A DNA stretch of 64,000 bases, taken from positions 9,982,001-10,046,000 of the forward strand of contig NC_065873.1 in NCBI RefSeq assembly GCF_933775445.1, given 5' to 3'. Numbering within the stretch: the first letter of the stretch is position 1; each line of letters begins with the position of its first letter. Below the pieces are notes generated by a model, which was not told the origin of the DNA, did not search any database, and saw nothing but the letters and a program-made list of their open reading frames with translations. A program made the position numbers and the translations under genes. Of this stretch, positions 1 to 13,700 are shown one piece after another. Origin of the DNA: Argentina anserina. Lineage: Eukaryota > Streptophyta > Magnoliopsida > Rosales > Rosaceae.

Positions 1-3000
1 TATCTTTACTATTCCAATTGTGTATCTTTTCATTTCTCGTTTGAGTATCTTTCTGTAAGGCTTCTGATGCGAGTTTCTATTGTATTTGAGAGTTTTGCAA
101 GTGTGGGAGTGTGTTTCTTTCAAACTGAGTATCTTTACATCGTTTGCGTATCTTTACTATTGCAATTGTGTATCTTTACATCGTTTGCGTATCTTTACTA
201 TTCCAATTGTGTATCTTTACATCGTTTGCGTATCTGTACTATTCCAATTGTGTATTTTTTCATTTCTCGTTTAAGTATCTTTCTGTAAGGCTTTCTGATG
301 CGAGTTTCTATTGAATTTGAGAATTTTGCAAGTGTGGGAGTGTGTTTCTTTCAAACTGAGTATCTTTACATCGTTTGCGTATCTTTACTATTCCAATTGT
401 GTATCTTTACATCGTTTGCGTATCTTTACTATTCCAGTTGTGTATCTTTTCATTTCTCGTTTGAGTATCTTTCTGTAAGGCTTCTGATGCGAGTTTCTAT
501 TGTATTTGAGAGTTTTGCAAGTCTAGGAGTGTGTTTCTTTCAAACTGAGTATCTTTACATCGTTTGCGTATGTTTACTTTTCCAATTGTGTATCTTTACA
601 TCGTTTGCGTATCTTTACTATTCCAATTGTGTATCTTTTCATTTCTCGTTTGAGTATCTTTCTGTAAGGCTTCTGATGCGAGTTTCTATTGTATTTGAGA
701 GTTTTGCAAGTGTGGGAGTGTGTTTCTTTCAAACTGAGTATCTTTACATCGTTTGCGTATGTTTACTATTCCAATTGTGTATCTTTACATCGTTTGCGTA
801 TCTTTACTATTCCAATTGTGTATCTTTTCATTTCTCGTTTGAGTATCTTTCTGTAAGGCTTCTGATGCGAGTTTCTATTGTATTTGAGAGTTTTGCTAGT
901 TTGGGAGTGTGTTTCTTTCAAACTGAGTATCTTTACATCGTTTGCGTATCTTTACTATTGCAATTGTGTATCTTTACATCGTTTGCGTATCTTTACTATT
1001 CCAATTGTGTATCTTTACATCGTTTGCGTATCTGTACTATTCCAATTGTGTATTTTTTCATTTCTCGTTTGAGTATCTTTCTGTAAGGCTTTCTGATGCG
1101 AGTTTCTATTGAATTTGAGAGTTTTGCAAGTGTGGGAGTGTGTTTCTTTCAAACTGAGTATCTTTACATCGTTTGCGTATCTTTACTATTCCAATTGTGT
1201 ATCTTTACATCGTTTCCGTATCTTTACTATTCCAATTGTGTATCTTTACATCGTTTGCGTATCTTTACTATTCCAATTGTGTATCTTTACATCGTTTGCG
1301 TATCTTTACTATTCCAATTGTATATCTTTTCATTTCTCGTTTGAGTATCTTTCTGTAAGGCTTCTGATGCGAGTTTCTATTGTATTTGAGAGTTTTGCAA
1401 GTGTGGGAGTGTGTTTCTTTCAAACTGAGTATGTTTACATCGTTTGCGTATCTTTACTATTCCAATTGTGTATCTTTACATCGTTTGCGTATCTTTACTA
1501 TTCCAATTGTGTATCTTTTCATTTCTCGTTTGAGTACCTTTCTGTAAGGCTTATGATGCGAGTTTCTATTGTATTTGAGAGTTTTGCAAGTGTGGGAGTG
1601 TGTTTCTTTCAAACTGAGTATCTTTACATCGTTTGCGTATGTTTACTATTCCAATTGTGTATCTTTACATCGTTTGCGTATCTTTACTATTCCAATTGTG
1701 TATCTTTACATCGTTTGCGTATCTTTACTATTCCAATTGTGTATCTTTTCATTTCTCGTTTGAGTATCTTTCTGTAAGGCTTCTGATGCGAGTTTCTATT
1801 GTATTTGAGAGTTTTGCAAGTGTGGGAGTGTGTTTCTTTCAAACTGAGTATCTTTACATCGTTTGCGTATCTTTACTATTGCAATTGTGTATCTTTACAT
1901 CGTTTGCGTATCTTTACTATTCCAATTGTGTATCTTTACATCGTTTGCGTATCTGTACTATTCCAATTGTGTATTTTTTCATTTCTCGTTTAAGTATCTT
2001 TCTGTAAGGCTTTCTGATGCGAGTTTCTATTGAATTTGAGAGTTTTGCAAGTGTGGGAGTGTGTTTCTTTCAAACTGAGTATCTTTACATCGTTTGCGTA
2101 TCTTTACTATTCCAATTGTGTATCTTTACATCGTTTGCGTATCTTTACTATTCCAGTTGTGTATCTTTTCATTTCTCGTTTGAGTATCTTTCTGTAAGGC
2201 TTCTGATGCGAGTTTCTATTGTATTTGAGAGTTTTGCAAGTCTAGGAGTGTGTTTCTTTCAAACTGAGTATCTTTACAACGTTTGCGTATGTTTACTTTT
2301 CCAATTGTGTATCTTTACATCGTTTGCGTATCTTTACTATTCCAATTGTGTATCTTTTCATTTCTCGTTTGAGTATCTTTCTGTAAGGCTTCTGATGCGA
2401 GTTTCTATTGTATTTGAGAGTTTTGCAAGTGTGGGAGTGTGTTTCTTTCAAACTGAGTATCTTTACATCGTTTGCGTATGTTTACTATTCCAATTGTGTA
2501 TCTTTACATCGTTTGCGTATCTTTACTATTCCAATTGTGTATCTTTTCATTTCTCGTTTGAGTATCTTTCTGTAAGGCTTCTGATGCGAGTTTCTATTGT
2601 ATTTGAGAGTTTTGCAAGTGTGGGAGTGTGTTTCTTTCAAACTGAGTATCTTTACATCGTTTGCGTATCTTTACTATTGCAATTGTGTATCTTTACATCG
2701 TTTGCGTATCTTTACTATTCCAATTGTGTATCTTTACATCGTTTGCGTATCTGTACTATTCCAATTGTGTATTTTTTCATTTCTCGTTTAAGTATCTTTC
2801 TGTAAGGCTTTCTGATGCGAGTTTCTATTGAATTTGAGAGTTTTGCAAGTGTTGGAGTGTGTTTCTTTCAAACTGAGTATCTTTACATCGTTTGCGTATC
2901 TTTACTATTCCAATTGTGTATCTTTACATCGTTTCCGTATCTTTACTATTCCAATTGTGTATCTTTACATCGTTTGCGTATCTTTACTATTCCAATTGTG

Positions 3001-3359
3001 TATCTTTACATCGTTTGCGTATCTTTACTATTCCAATTGTATATCTTTTCATTTCTCGTTTGAGTATCTTTCTGTAAGGCTTCTGATGCGAGTTTCTATT
3101 GTATTTGAGAGTTTTGCAAGTGTGGGAGTGTGTTTCTTTCAAACTGAGTATGTTTACATCGTTTGCGTATCTTTACTATTCCAATTGTGTATCTTTACAT
3201 CGTTTGCGTATCTTTACTATTCCAATTGTGTATCTTTTCATTTCTCGTTTGAGTACCTTTCTGTAAGGCTTATGATGCGAGTTTCTATTGTATTTGAGAG
3301 TTTTGCAAGTGTGGGAGTGTGTTTCTTTCAAACTGAGTATCTTTACATCGTTTGCGTAT
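1..3359 (+). repeat. 1719-bp higher-order repeat, two copies
   Basis: Copy one is 1-1719 and copy two is 1720 to about 3359. Corresponding D modules (67/1786, 298/2017, 1096/2815) are all exactly 1719 bp apart. The unit order (about 231, 189, 189, 189, 231, 271, 189, 230 bp) is preserved, including private variants such as AAGTCTAGGAGTG. The copies separate near 3359, where copy two takes on the CTTTAATATTCCAG variant. Confidence 0.85.
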
Positions 3360-4307
3360 CTTTACTATTCCAATTGTGTATCTTTACATCGTTTGCGTAT
3401 CTTTAATATTCCAGTTGTGTATCTTTTCATTTCTCGTTTGAGTATCTTTCTGTATGGCTTCTGATGCGTGTTTGTATTGTATTTAAGAGTTTTGCAAGTG
3501 TGGGAGTGTGTTTCTTTCAAACTGAGTATCTTTACATCGTTTGCGTATCTTTACTATTCCAATTGTGTATCTTTTCATTTCTCGTTTGAGTATCTTTACT
3601 ATTCCAATTGTGTATCTTTTCATTTCTCGTTTGAGTATCTTTCTGTAAGGCTTCTGATCCGAGTTTCTATTGTATTTGAGAGTTTTGCAAGTTTGGGAGT
3701 GTGTTTCTTTCAAACTGAGTATCTTTACATCGTTTGCGTATCTTTACTATTCCAATTGTGTATCTTTACATCATTTCCGTATCTTTACTATTCCAATTGT
3801 GTATCTTTACTTCGTTTGCGTATCTTTACTATTCCAATTGTGTATCTTTACATCGTTTGCGTATCTTTATTATTCTAATTGTGTATCTTTTCATTTCTCA
3901 TTTGAGTATCTTTCTGTAAGGCTTTCTGATGCGAGTTTCTATTGAATTTGAGAGTTTTGCAAGTGTGGGAGTGTGTTTCTTTCAAACTGAGTATCTTTAC
4001 ATCGTTTGCGTATCTTTACTATACCAATTGTGTATCTTAACATCGTTTGCGTATCTTTACTATTCCAGTTGTGTATCTTTTCATTTCTCGTTTGAGTATC
4101 TTTCTGTATGGCTTCTGATGCGAGTTTCTATTGTATTTGAGAGTTTTGCAAGTGTGGGAGTGTGTTTCTTTCAAACTGAGTATCTTTACATCGTTTGCGT
4201 ATCTTTACTATTCCAATTGTGTATCTTTACATCGTTTGCGTATCTTTACTATTCCAATTGTGTATCTTTTCATTTCTCGTTTAAATATCTTTCTGTAAGG
4301 CTTTCTG

Positions 4308-7300
4308 ATGCGAGTTTCTATTGAATTTGAGAGTTTTGCAAGTGTGGGAGTGTGTTTCTTTCAAACTGAGTATCTTTACATCGTTTGCGTATCTTCACTA
4401 TTCCAATTATGTATCTTTACATCGTTTGCGTATCTTTACTATTCCAATTGTGTATCTTTTCATTTCTCGTTTGAGTATCTTTCTGTAAGGCTTCTGATGC
4501 GAGTTTCTATTGTATTTGAGAGTTTTGCAAGTGTGGGAGTGTGTTTCTTTCAAACTGAGTATCTTTACATCGTTTGCGTATGTTTACTATACCAATTGTG
4601 TATCTTTTCATTTCTCGTTTGAGTATCTTTCTGTAAGGCTTTCTGATGCGAGTTTCTATTGTATTTAAGAGTTTTGCAAGTGTGGGAGTGTGTTTCTTTC
4701 AAACTGAGTATCTTTACATCGTTTGCGTATGTTTACTATTCCAATTGTGTATCTTTACATCGTTTGCGTATCTTTACTATTCCAATTGTGTATCTTTACA
4801 TCGTTTGCGTATCTTTACTATTCCAATTGTGTATCTTTTCATTTCTCGTTTGAGTATCCTTCTGTAAGGCTTCTGATGCGAGTTTCTATTGTATTTGAGA
4901 GTTTTGCAAGTGTGGGAGTGTGTTTCTTTCAAACTGAGTATCTTTACATCGTTTGCGTATCTTTACTATTGCAATTGTGTATCTTTACATCGTTTGCGTA
5001 TCTTTACTATTCCAATTGTGTATCTTTACATCGTTTGCGTATCTGTACTATTCCAATTGTGTATTTTTTCATTTCTCGTTTAAGTATCTTTCTGTAAGGC
5101 TTTCTGATGCGAGTTTCTATTGAATTTGAGAGTTTTGCAAGTGTGGGAGTGTGTTTCTTTCAAACTGAGTATCTTTACATCGTTTGCGTATCTTTACTAT
5201 TCCAATTGTGTATCTTTACATCGTTTGCGTATCTTTACTATTCCAATTGTGTATCTTTTCATTTCTCGTTTGAGTATCTTTCTGTAAGGCTTCTGATGCG
5301 AGTTTCTATTGTATTTGAGAGTTTTGCAAGTGTGTGAGTGTGTTTCTTTCAAACTGAGTATCTTTACATCGTTTGCGTATGTTTACTATTCCAATTGTGT
5401 ATCTTTACATCGTTTGCGTATCTTTACTATTCCAATTGTGTATCTTTTCATTTCTCGTTTGAGTATCTTTCTGTAAGGCTTCTGATGCGAGTTTCTATTG
5501 TATTTGAGAGTTTTGCAAGTCTAGGAGTGTGTTTCTTTCATACTGAGTATCTTTACATCGTTTGCGTATGTTTACTTTTCCAATTGTGTATCTTTACATC
5601 GTTTGCGTATCTTTACTATTCCAATTGTGTATCTTTTCATTTCTCGTTTGAGTATCTTTCTGTAAGGCTTCTGATGCGAGTTTCTATTGTATTTGAGAGT
5701 TTTACAAGTGTGGGAGTGTGTTTCTTTCAAACTGAGTATCTTTACATCGTTTGCGTATGTTTACTATTCCAATTGTGTATCTTTACATCGTTTGCGTATC
5801 TTTACTATTCCAATTGTGTATCTTTTCATTTCTCGTTTGAGTATCTTTCTGTAAGGCTTCTGATGCGAGTTTCTATTGTATTTGAGAGTTTTGCAAGTGT
5901 GGGAGTGTGTTTCTTTCAAACTGAGTATCTTTACATCGTTTGCGTATCTTTACTATTGCAATTGTGTATCTTTACATCGTTTGCGTATCTTTACTATTCC
6001 AATTGTGTATCTTTACATCGTTTGCGTATCTGTACTATTCCAATTGTGTATTTTTTCATTTCTCGTTTAAGTATCTTTCTGTAAGGCTTTCTGATGCGAG
6101 TTTCTATTGAATTTGAGAGTTTTGCAAGTGTGGGAGTGTGTTTCTTTCAAACTGAGTATCTTTACATCGTTTGCGTATCTTTACTATTCCAATTGTGTAT
6201 CTTTACATCGTTTGCGTATCTTTACTATTCCAATTGTGTATCTTTACATCGTTTGCATATCTTTACTATTCCAATTGTATATCTTTTCATTTCTCGTTTG
6301 AGTATCTTTCTGTAAGGCTTCTGATGCGAGTTTCTATTGTATTTGAGAGTTTTGCAAGTGTGGGAGTGTGTTTCTTTCAAACTGAGTATCTTTACATCGT
6401 TTGCGTATCTTTACTATTCCAATTGTGTATCTTTACATCGTTTGCGTATCTTTACTTTTCCAATTGTGTATCTTTACATCGTTTGCGTATCTTTACTATT
6501 CCAATTGTGTATTTTTTCATTTCTCGTTTGAGTATCTTTCTGTAAGGCTTTGTGATGCGAGTTTCTATTGAATTTGAGAGTTTTGCAAGTGTGGGAGTGT
6601 GTTTCTTTCAAACTGAGTATCTTTACATCGTTTGCGTATCTTTACTATTCCAATTGTGTATCTTTTCATTTCTCGTTTGAGTATCTTTCTGTAAGGCTTT
6701 CTGATGCGAGTTTCTATTGAATTTGAGAGTTTTGCAAGTGTGGGAGTGTGTTTCTTTCAAACTGAGTATCTTTACATCGTTTGCGTATCTTTACTATTCC
6801 AATTGTGTATCTTTACATCGTTTGAGTATCTTTCTGTAAGGCTTTGTAATGCGAGTTTCTATTGAATTTGAGAGTTTTGCAAGTGTGGGAGTGTGTTTCT
6901 TTCAAACTGAGTATCTTTACATCGTTTGCGTATCTTTACTATTCCAATTGTGTATCTTTTCATTTCTCGTATCTTTACTATTCCAATTGTGTATCTTTTC
7001 ATTTCTCGTTTGAGTATCTTTCTGTAAGGCTTTCTGATGCGAGTTTCTATTGAATTTGAGAGTTTTGCAAGTGTGGGAGTGTGTTTCTTTCAAACTGAGT
7101 ATCTTTACATCGTTTGCGTATCTTTACTATTCCAATTGTGTATCTTTACTATTCCAATTGTGTATCTTTTCATTTCTCGTTTGAGTATCTTTATGTAAGG
7201 CTTCTGATGCGAGTTTCTATTGTATTTAAGAGTTTTGCAAGTGTGGGAGTGTGTTTCTTTCAAACTGAGTATCTTTACATCGTTTGCGTATCTTTACTAT

Positions 7301-7832
7301 TCCAATTGTGTATCTTTTCATTTCTCGTTTGAGTATCTTTCTGTAAGGCTTTCTGATGCGAGTTTCTATTGAATTTGAGAGTTTTGCAAGTGTGGGAGTG
7401 TGTTTCTTTCAAACTGAGTATCTTTACATAGTTTGCGTATCTTTACTATTCCAATTGTGTATCTTTACATCGTTTGCGTATCTTTACTTTTCCAATTGTG
7501 TATCTTTACATCGTTTGCGTATCTTTACTATTCCAATTGTGTATCTTTACATCGTTTGCGTATCTTTACTATTCCAATTGTGTATTTTTTCATTTCCCGT
7601 TTGAGTATCTTTCTGTAAGGCTTTGTGATGCGAGTTTCTATTGAATTTGAGAGTTTTGCAAGTGTGGGAGTGTGTTTCTTTCAAACTGAGTATCTTTACA
7701 TCGTTTACGTATCTTTACTATTCCAATTGTGTATCTTTTCATTTCTCGTATCTTTACTATTCCAATTGTGTATCTTTTCATTTCTCGTTTGAGTATCTTT
7801 CTGTAAGGCTTTCTGATGCGAGTTTCTATTGA
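4308..7832 (+). repeat. Large satellite duplication, copy 1 (paired with 14861-18379)
   Basis: About 3.5 kb of satellite repeated at an offset of 10553 bp. The offset becomes 10552 after a 1-bp deletion in the second copy near 15964, and 10547 after a 5-bp deletion near 18299. Unit order and private variants agree, for example TCACTATTCCAATTATG, GTGTGTGAGTG and the TTTTACAAG unit. Rare point differences separate the copies. This is duplication on a scale of many units, not one-unit slippage. Confidence 0.8.
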
Positions 7833-8990
7833 TTTTGAGAGTTTTGCAAGTGTGGGAGTGTGTTTCTTTCAAACTGAGTATCTTTACATCGTTTGCGTAT
7901 CTTTACTATTCCAATTGTGTATCTTTACATCGTTTGCGTATCTTTACTATTCCAATTGTGTATCTTTTCATTTCTCGTTTGAGTACCTTTCTGTAAGGCT
8001 TATGATGCGAGTTTCTATTGTATTTGAGAGTTTTGCAAGTGTGGGAGTGTGTTTCTTTCAAACTGAGTATCTTTACATCGTTTGCGTATCTTTACTATTC
8101 CAATTGTGTATCTTTACATCGTTTGCGTATCTTTAATATTCCAGTTGTGTATCTTTTCATTTCTCGTTTGAGTATCTTTCTGTATGGCTTCTGATGCGAG
8201 TTTGTATTGTATTTAAGAGTTTTGCAAGTGTGGCAGTGTGTTTCTTTCAAACTGAGTATCTTTACATCGTTTGCGTATCTTTACTATTCCAATTGTGTAT
8301 TTTTTCATTTCCCGTTTGAGTATCTTTCTGTAAGGCTTTGTGATGCGAGTTTCTATTGAATTTGAGAGTTTTGCAAGTGTGGGAGTGTGTTTCTTTCAAA
8401 CTGAGTATCTTTACATCGTTTGCGTATCTTTACTATTCCAATTGTGTATCTTTTCATTTCTCGTATCTTTACTATTCCAATTGTGTATCTTTTCATTTCT
8501 CGTTTGAGTATCTTTCTGTAAGGCTTTCTGATGCGAGTTTCTATTGATTTTGAGAGTTTTGCAAGTGTGGGAGTGTGTTTCTTTCAAACTGAGTATCTTT
8601 ACATCGTTTGCGTATCTTTACTATTCCAATTGTGTATCTTTACATCGTTTGCGTATCTTTACTATTCCAATTGTGTATCTTTTCATTTCTCGTTTGAGTA
8701 CCTTTCTGTAAGGCTTATGATGCGAGTTTCTATTGTATTTGAGAGTTTTGCAAGTGTGGGAGTGTGTTTCTTTCAAACTGAGTATCTTTACATCGTTTGC
8801 GTATCTTTACTATTCCAATTGTGTATCTTTACATCGTTTGCGTATCTTTAATATTCCAGTTGTGTATCTTTTCATTTCTCGTTTGAGTATCTTTCTGTAT
8901 GGCTTCTGATGCGAGTTTGTATTGTATTTAAGAGTTTTGCAAGTGTGGGAGTGTGTTTCTTTCAAACTGAGTATCTTTACATCGTTTGCG
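7560..8990 (+). repeat. 715-bp tandem duplication of several satellite units
   Basis: Units at 7641, 7816 and about 8205 recur at 8356, 8531 and about 8920, each 715 bp later. The block includes the B+C insertion unit, the ATTGATTTTGAG variant and the CTTTAATATTCCAG variant. The homologous region near 18.36-18.95 kb has the block only once, so this duplication postdates the split of the two large copies, or was lost there. Confidence 0.75.
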
Positions 8991-10759
8991 TATCTTTACT
9001 ATTCCAATTGTGTATCTTTTCATTTCTCGTTTGAGTATCTTTCTGTAAGGCTTCTGATGCGAGTTTCTATTGTATTTGAGAGTTTTGCAAGTGTGGGAGT
9101 GTGTTTCTTTCAAACTGAGTATCTTTACATCGTTTGCGTATGTTTACTATTCCAATTGTGTATCTTTACATCGTTTGCGTATCTTTACTATTCCAATTGT
9201 GTATCTTTTCATTTCTCGTTTGAGTATCTTTCTGTAAGGCTTCTGATGCGAGTTTCTATTGTATTTGAGAGTTTTGCAAGTGTGGGAGTGTGTTTCTTTC
9301 AAACTGAGTATCTTTACATCGTTTGCGTATCTTTACTATTGGAATTGTGTATCTTTACATCGTTTGCGTATCTTTACTATTCCAATTGTGTATCTTTACA
9401 TCGTTTGCGTATCTGTACTATTCCAATTGTGTATTTTTTCATTTCTCGTTTAAGTATCTTTCTGTAAGGCTTTCTGATGCGAGTTTCTATTGAATTTGAG
9501 AGTATTGCAAGTGTGGGAGTGTGTTTCTTTCAAACTGAGTATCTTTACATCGTTTGCGTATCTTTACTATTCCAATTGTGTATCTTTACATCGTTTGCGT
9601 ATCTTTACTATTCCAATTGTGTATCTTTACATCGTTTGCGTATCTTTACTATTCCAATTGTATATCTTTTCATTTCTCGTTTGAGTATCTTTCTGTAAGG
9701 CTTCTGATGCGAGTTTCTATTGTATTTGAGAGTTTTGCAAGTGTGGGAGTGTGTTTCTTTCAAACTGAGTATCTTTACATCGTTTGCGTATCTTTACTAT
9801 TCCAATTGTGTATCTTTACATCGTTTGCGTATCTTTACTATTCCAATTGTGTATCTTTTCATTTCTCGTTTGAGTACCTTTCTGTAAGGCTTATGATGCG
9901 AGTTTCTATTGTATTTGAGAGTTTTGCAAGTGTGGGAGTGTGTTTCTTTCAAACTGAGTATCTTTACATCGTTTGCGTATCTTTACTATTCCAATTGTGT
10001 ATCTTTACATCGTTTGCGTATCTTTACTATTCCAATTGTGTATCTTTTCATTTCTCGTTTAAATATCTTTCTGTAAGGCTTTCTCATGCGAGTTTCTATT
10101 GAATTTGAGAGTTTTGCAAGTGTGGGAGTGTGTTTCTTTCAAACTGAGTATCTTTACATCGTTTGCGTATCTTTACTATTCCAATTGTGTATCTTTACAT
10201 CGTTTGCGTATCTTTACTATTCCAATTGTGTATCTTTTCATTTCTCGTTTAAATATCTTTCTGTAAGGCTTTCTGATGCGAGTTTCTATTGAATTTGAGA
10301 GTTTTGCAAGTGTGGGAGTGTGTTTCTTTCAAACTGAGTATCTTTACATCGTTTGCGTATCTTCACTATTCCAATTATGTATCTTTACATCGTTTGCGTA
10401 TCTTTACTATTCCAATTGTGTATCTTTTCATTTCTCGTTTGAGTATCTTTCTGTAAGGCTTCTGATGCGAGTTTCTATTGTATTTGAGAGTTTTGCAAGT
10501 GTGGGAGTGTGTTTCTTTCAAACTGAGTATCTTTACATCGTTTGCGTATGTTTACTATACCAATTGTGTATCTTTTCATTTCTCGTTTGAGTATCTTTCT
10601 GTAAGGCTTTCTGATGCGAGTTTCTATTGTATTTAAGAGTTTTGCAAGTGTGGGAGTGTGTTTCTTTCAAACTGAGTATCTTTACATCGTTTGCGTATGT
10701 TTACTATTCCAATTGTGTATCTTTACATCGTTTGCGTATCTTTACTATTCCAATTGTGT

Positions 10760-13700
10760 ATCTTTACATCGTTTGCGTATCTTTACTATTCCAATTGTGT
10801 ATCTTTTCATTTCTCGTTTGAGTATCTTTCTGTAAGGCTTCTGATGCGAGTTTCTATTGTATTTGAGAGTTTTGCAAGTGTGGGAGTGTGTTTCTTTCAA
10901 ACTGAGTATCTTTACATCGTTTGCGTATCTTTACTATTGCAATTGTGTATCTTTACATCGTTTGCGTATCTTTACTATTCCAATTGTGTATCTTTACATC
11001 GTTTGCGTATCTGTACTATTCCAATTGTGTATTTTTTCATTTCTCGTTTAAGTATCTTTCTGTAAGGCTTTCTGATGCGAGTTTCTATTGAATTTGAGAG
11101 TTTTGCAAGTGTGGGAGTGTGTTTCTTTCAAACTGAGTATCTTTACATCGTTTGCGTATCTTTACTATTCCAATTGTGTATCTTTACATCGTTTGCGTAT
11201 CTTTACTATTCCAATTGTGTATCTTTACATCGTTTGCGTATCTTTACTATTCCAATTGTGTATCTTTACATCGTTTGCGTATCTTTACTATTCCAATTGT
11301 ATATCTTTTCATTTCTCGTTTGAGTATCTTTCTGTAAGGCTTCTGATGCGAGTTTCTATTGTATTTGAGAGTTTTGCAAGTGTGGGAGTGTGTTTCTTTC
11401 AAACTGAGTATCTTTACATCGTTTGCGTATCTTTACTATTCCAATTGTGTATCTTTACATCGTTTGCGTATCTTTACTATTCCAATTGTGTATCTTTTCA
11501 TTTCTCGTTTGAGTACCTTTCTGTAAGGCTTATGATGCGAGTTTCTATTGTATTTGAGAGTTTTGCAAGTGTGGGAGTGTGTTTCTTTCAAACTGAGTAT
11601 CTTTACATCGTTTGCGTATCTTTACTATTCCAATTGTGTATCTTTACATCGTTTGCGTATCTTTAATATTCCAGTTGTGTATCTTTTCATTTCTCATTTG
11701 AGTATCTTTCTGTATGGCTTCTGATGCGTGTTTGTATTGTATTTAAGAGTTTTGCAAGTGTGGGAGTGTGTTTCTTTCAAACTGAGTATCTTTACATCGT
11801 TTGCGTATCTTTACTATTCCAATTGTGTATCTTTTCATTTCTCGTTTGAGTATCTTTACTATTCCAATTGTGTATCTTTTCATTTCTCGTTTGAGTATCT
11901 TTCTGTAAGGCTTCTGATCCGAGTTTCTATTGTATTTGAGAGTTTTGCAAGTTTGGGAGTGTGTTTATTTCAAACTGAGTATCTTTACATCGTTTGCGTA
12001 TCTTTACTATTCCAATTGTGTATCTTTACATCATTTCCGTATCTTTACTATTCCAATTGTGTATCTTTACTTCGTTTGCGTATCTTTACTATTCCAATTG
12101 TGTATCTTTACATCGTTTGCGTATCTTTATTATTCTAATTGTGTATCTTTTCATTTCTCATTTGAGTATCTTTCTGTAAGGCTTTCTGATGCGAGTTTCT
12201 ATTGAATTTGAGAGTTTTGCAAGTGTGGGAGTGTGTTTCTTTCAAACTGAGTATCTTTACATCGTTTGCGTATCTTTACTATACCAATTGTGTATCTTAA
12301 CATCGTTTGCGTATCTTTACTATTCCAGTTGTGTATCTTTTCATTTCTCGTTTGAGTATCTTTCTGTATGGCTTCTGATGCGAGTTTCTATTGTATTTGA
12401 GAGTTTTGCAAGTGTGGGAGTGTGTTTCTTTCAAACTGAGTATCTTTACATCGTTTGCGTATCTTTACTATTCCATTTGTGTATCTTTACATCGTTTGCG
12501 TATCTTTACTATTCCAATTGTGTATCTTTTCATTTCTCGTTTAAATATCTTTCTGTAAGGCTTTCTGATGCGAGTTTCTATTGAATTTGAGAGTTTTGCA
12601 AGTGTGGGAGTGTGTTTCTTTCAAACTGAGTATCTTTACATCGTTTGCGTATCTTTACTATTCCAATTGTGTATCTTTACATCGTTTGCGTATCTTTACT
12701 ATTCCAATTGTGTATCTTTTCATTTCTCGTTTAAATATCTTTCTGTAAGGCTTTCTGATGCGAGTTTCTATTGAATTTGAGAGTTTTGCAAGTGTGGGAG
12801 TGTGTTTCTTTCAAACTGAGTATCTTTACATCGTTTGCGTATCTTCACTATTCCAATTATGTATCTTTACATCGTTTGCGTATCTTTACTATTCCAATTG
12901 TGTATCTTTTCATTTCTCGTTTGAGTATCTTTCTGTAAGGCTTCTGATGCGAGTTTCTATTGTATTTGAGAGTTTTGCAAGTGTGGGAGTGTGTTTCTTT
13001 CAAACTGAGTATCTTTACATCGTTTGCGTATCTTTACTATTGCAATTGTGTATCTTTACATCGTTTGCGTATCTTTACTATTCCAATTGTGTATCTTTAC
13101 ATCGTTTGCGTATCTGTACTATTCCAATTGTGTATTTTTTCATTTCTCGTTTAAGTATCTTTCTGTAAGGCTTTCTGATGCGAGTTTCTATTGAATTTGA
13201 GAGTTTTGCAAGTGTGGGAGTGTGTTTCTTTCAAACTGAGTATCTTTACATCGTTTGCGTATCTTTACTATTCCAATTGTGTATCTTTACATCGTTTGCG
13301 TATCTTTACTATTCCAATTGTGTATCTTTACATCGTTTGCGTATCTTTACTATTCCAATTGTGTATCTTTACATCGTTTGCGTATCTTTACTATTCCAAT
13401 TGTATATCTTTTCATTTCTCGTTTGAGTATCTTTCTGTAAGGCTTCTGATGCGAGTTTCTATTGTATTTGAGAGTTTTGCAAGTGTGGGAGTGTGTTTCT
13501 TTCAAACTGAGTATCTTTACATCGTTTGCGTATCTTTACTATTCCAATTGTGTATCTTTACATCGTTTGCGTATCTTTACTATTCCAATTGTGTATCTTT
13601 TCATTTCTCGTTTGAGTACCTTTCTGTAAGGCTTATGATGCGAGTTTCTATTGTATTTGAGAGTTTTGCAAGTGTGGGAGTGTGTTTCTTTCAAACTGAG

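Noticed and set aside
298..1086. Long forward open frames in the satellite (up to 262 codons, many similar ones across the array)
   Set aside because: They occur in several overlapping forward frames of the same repeat, translate to the same low-complexity pattern in shifted frames, and follow from the absence of stop codons in the 41-bp pair. Their ends track repeat variants, not gene structure.
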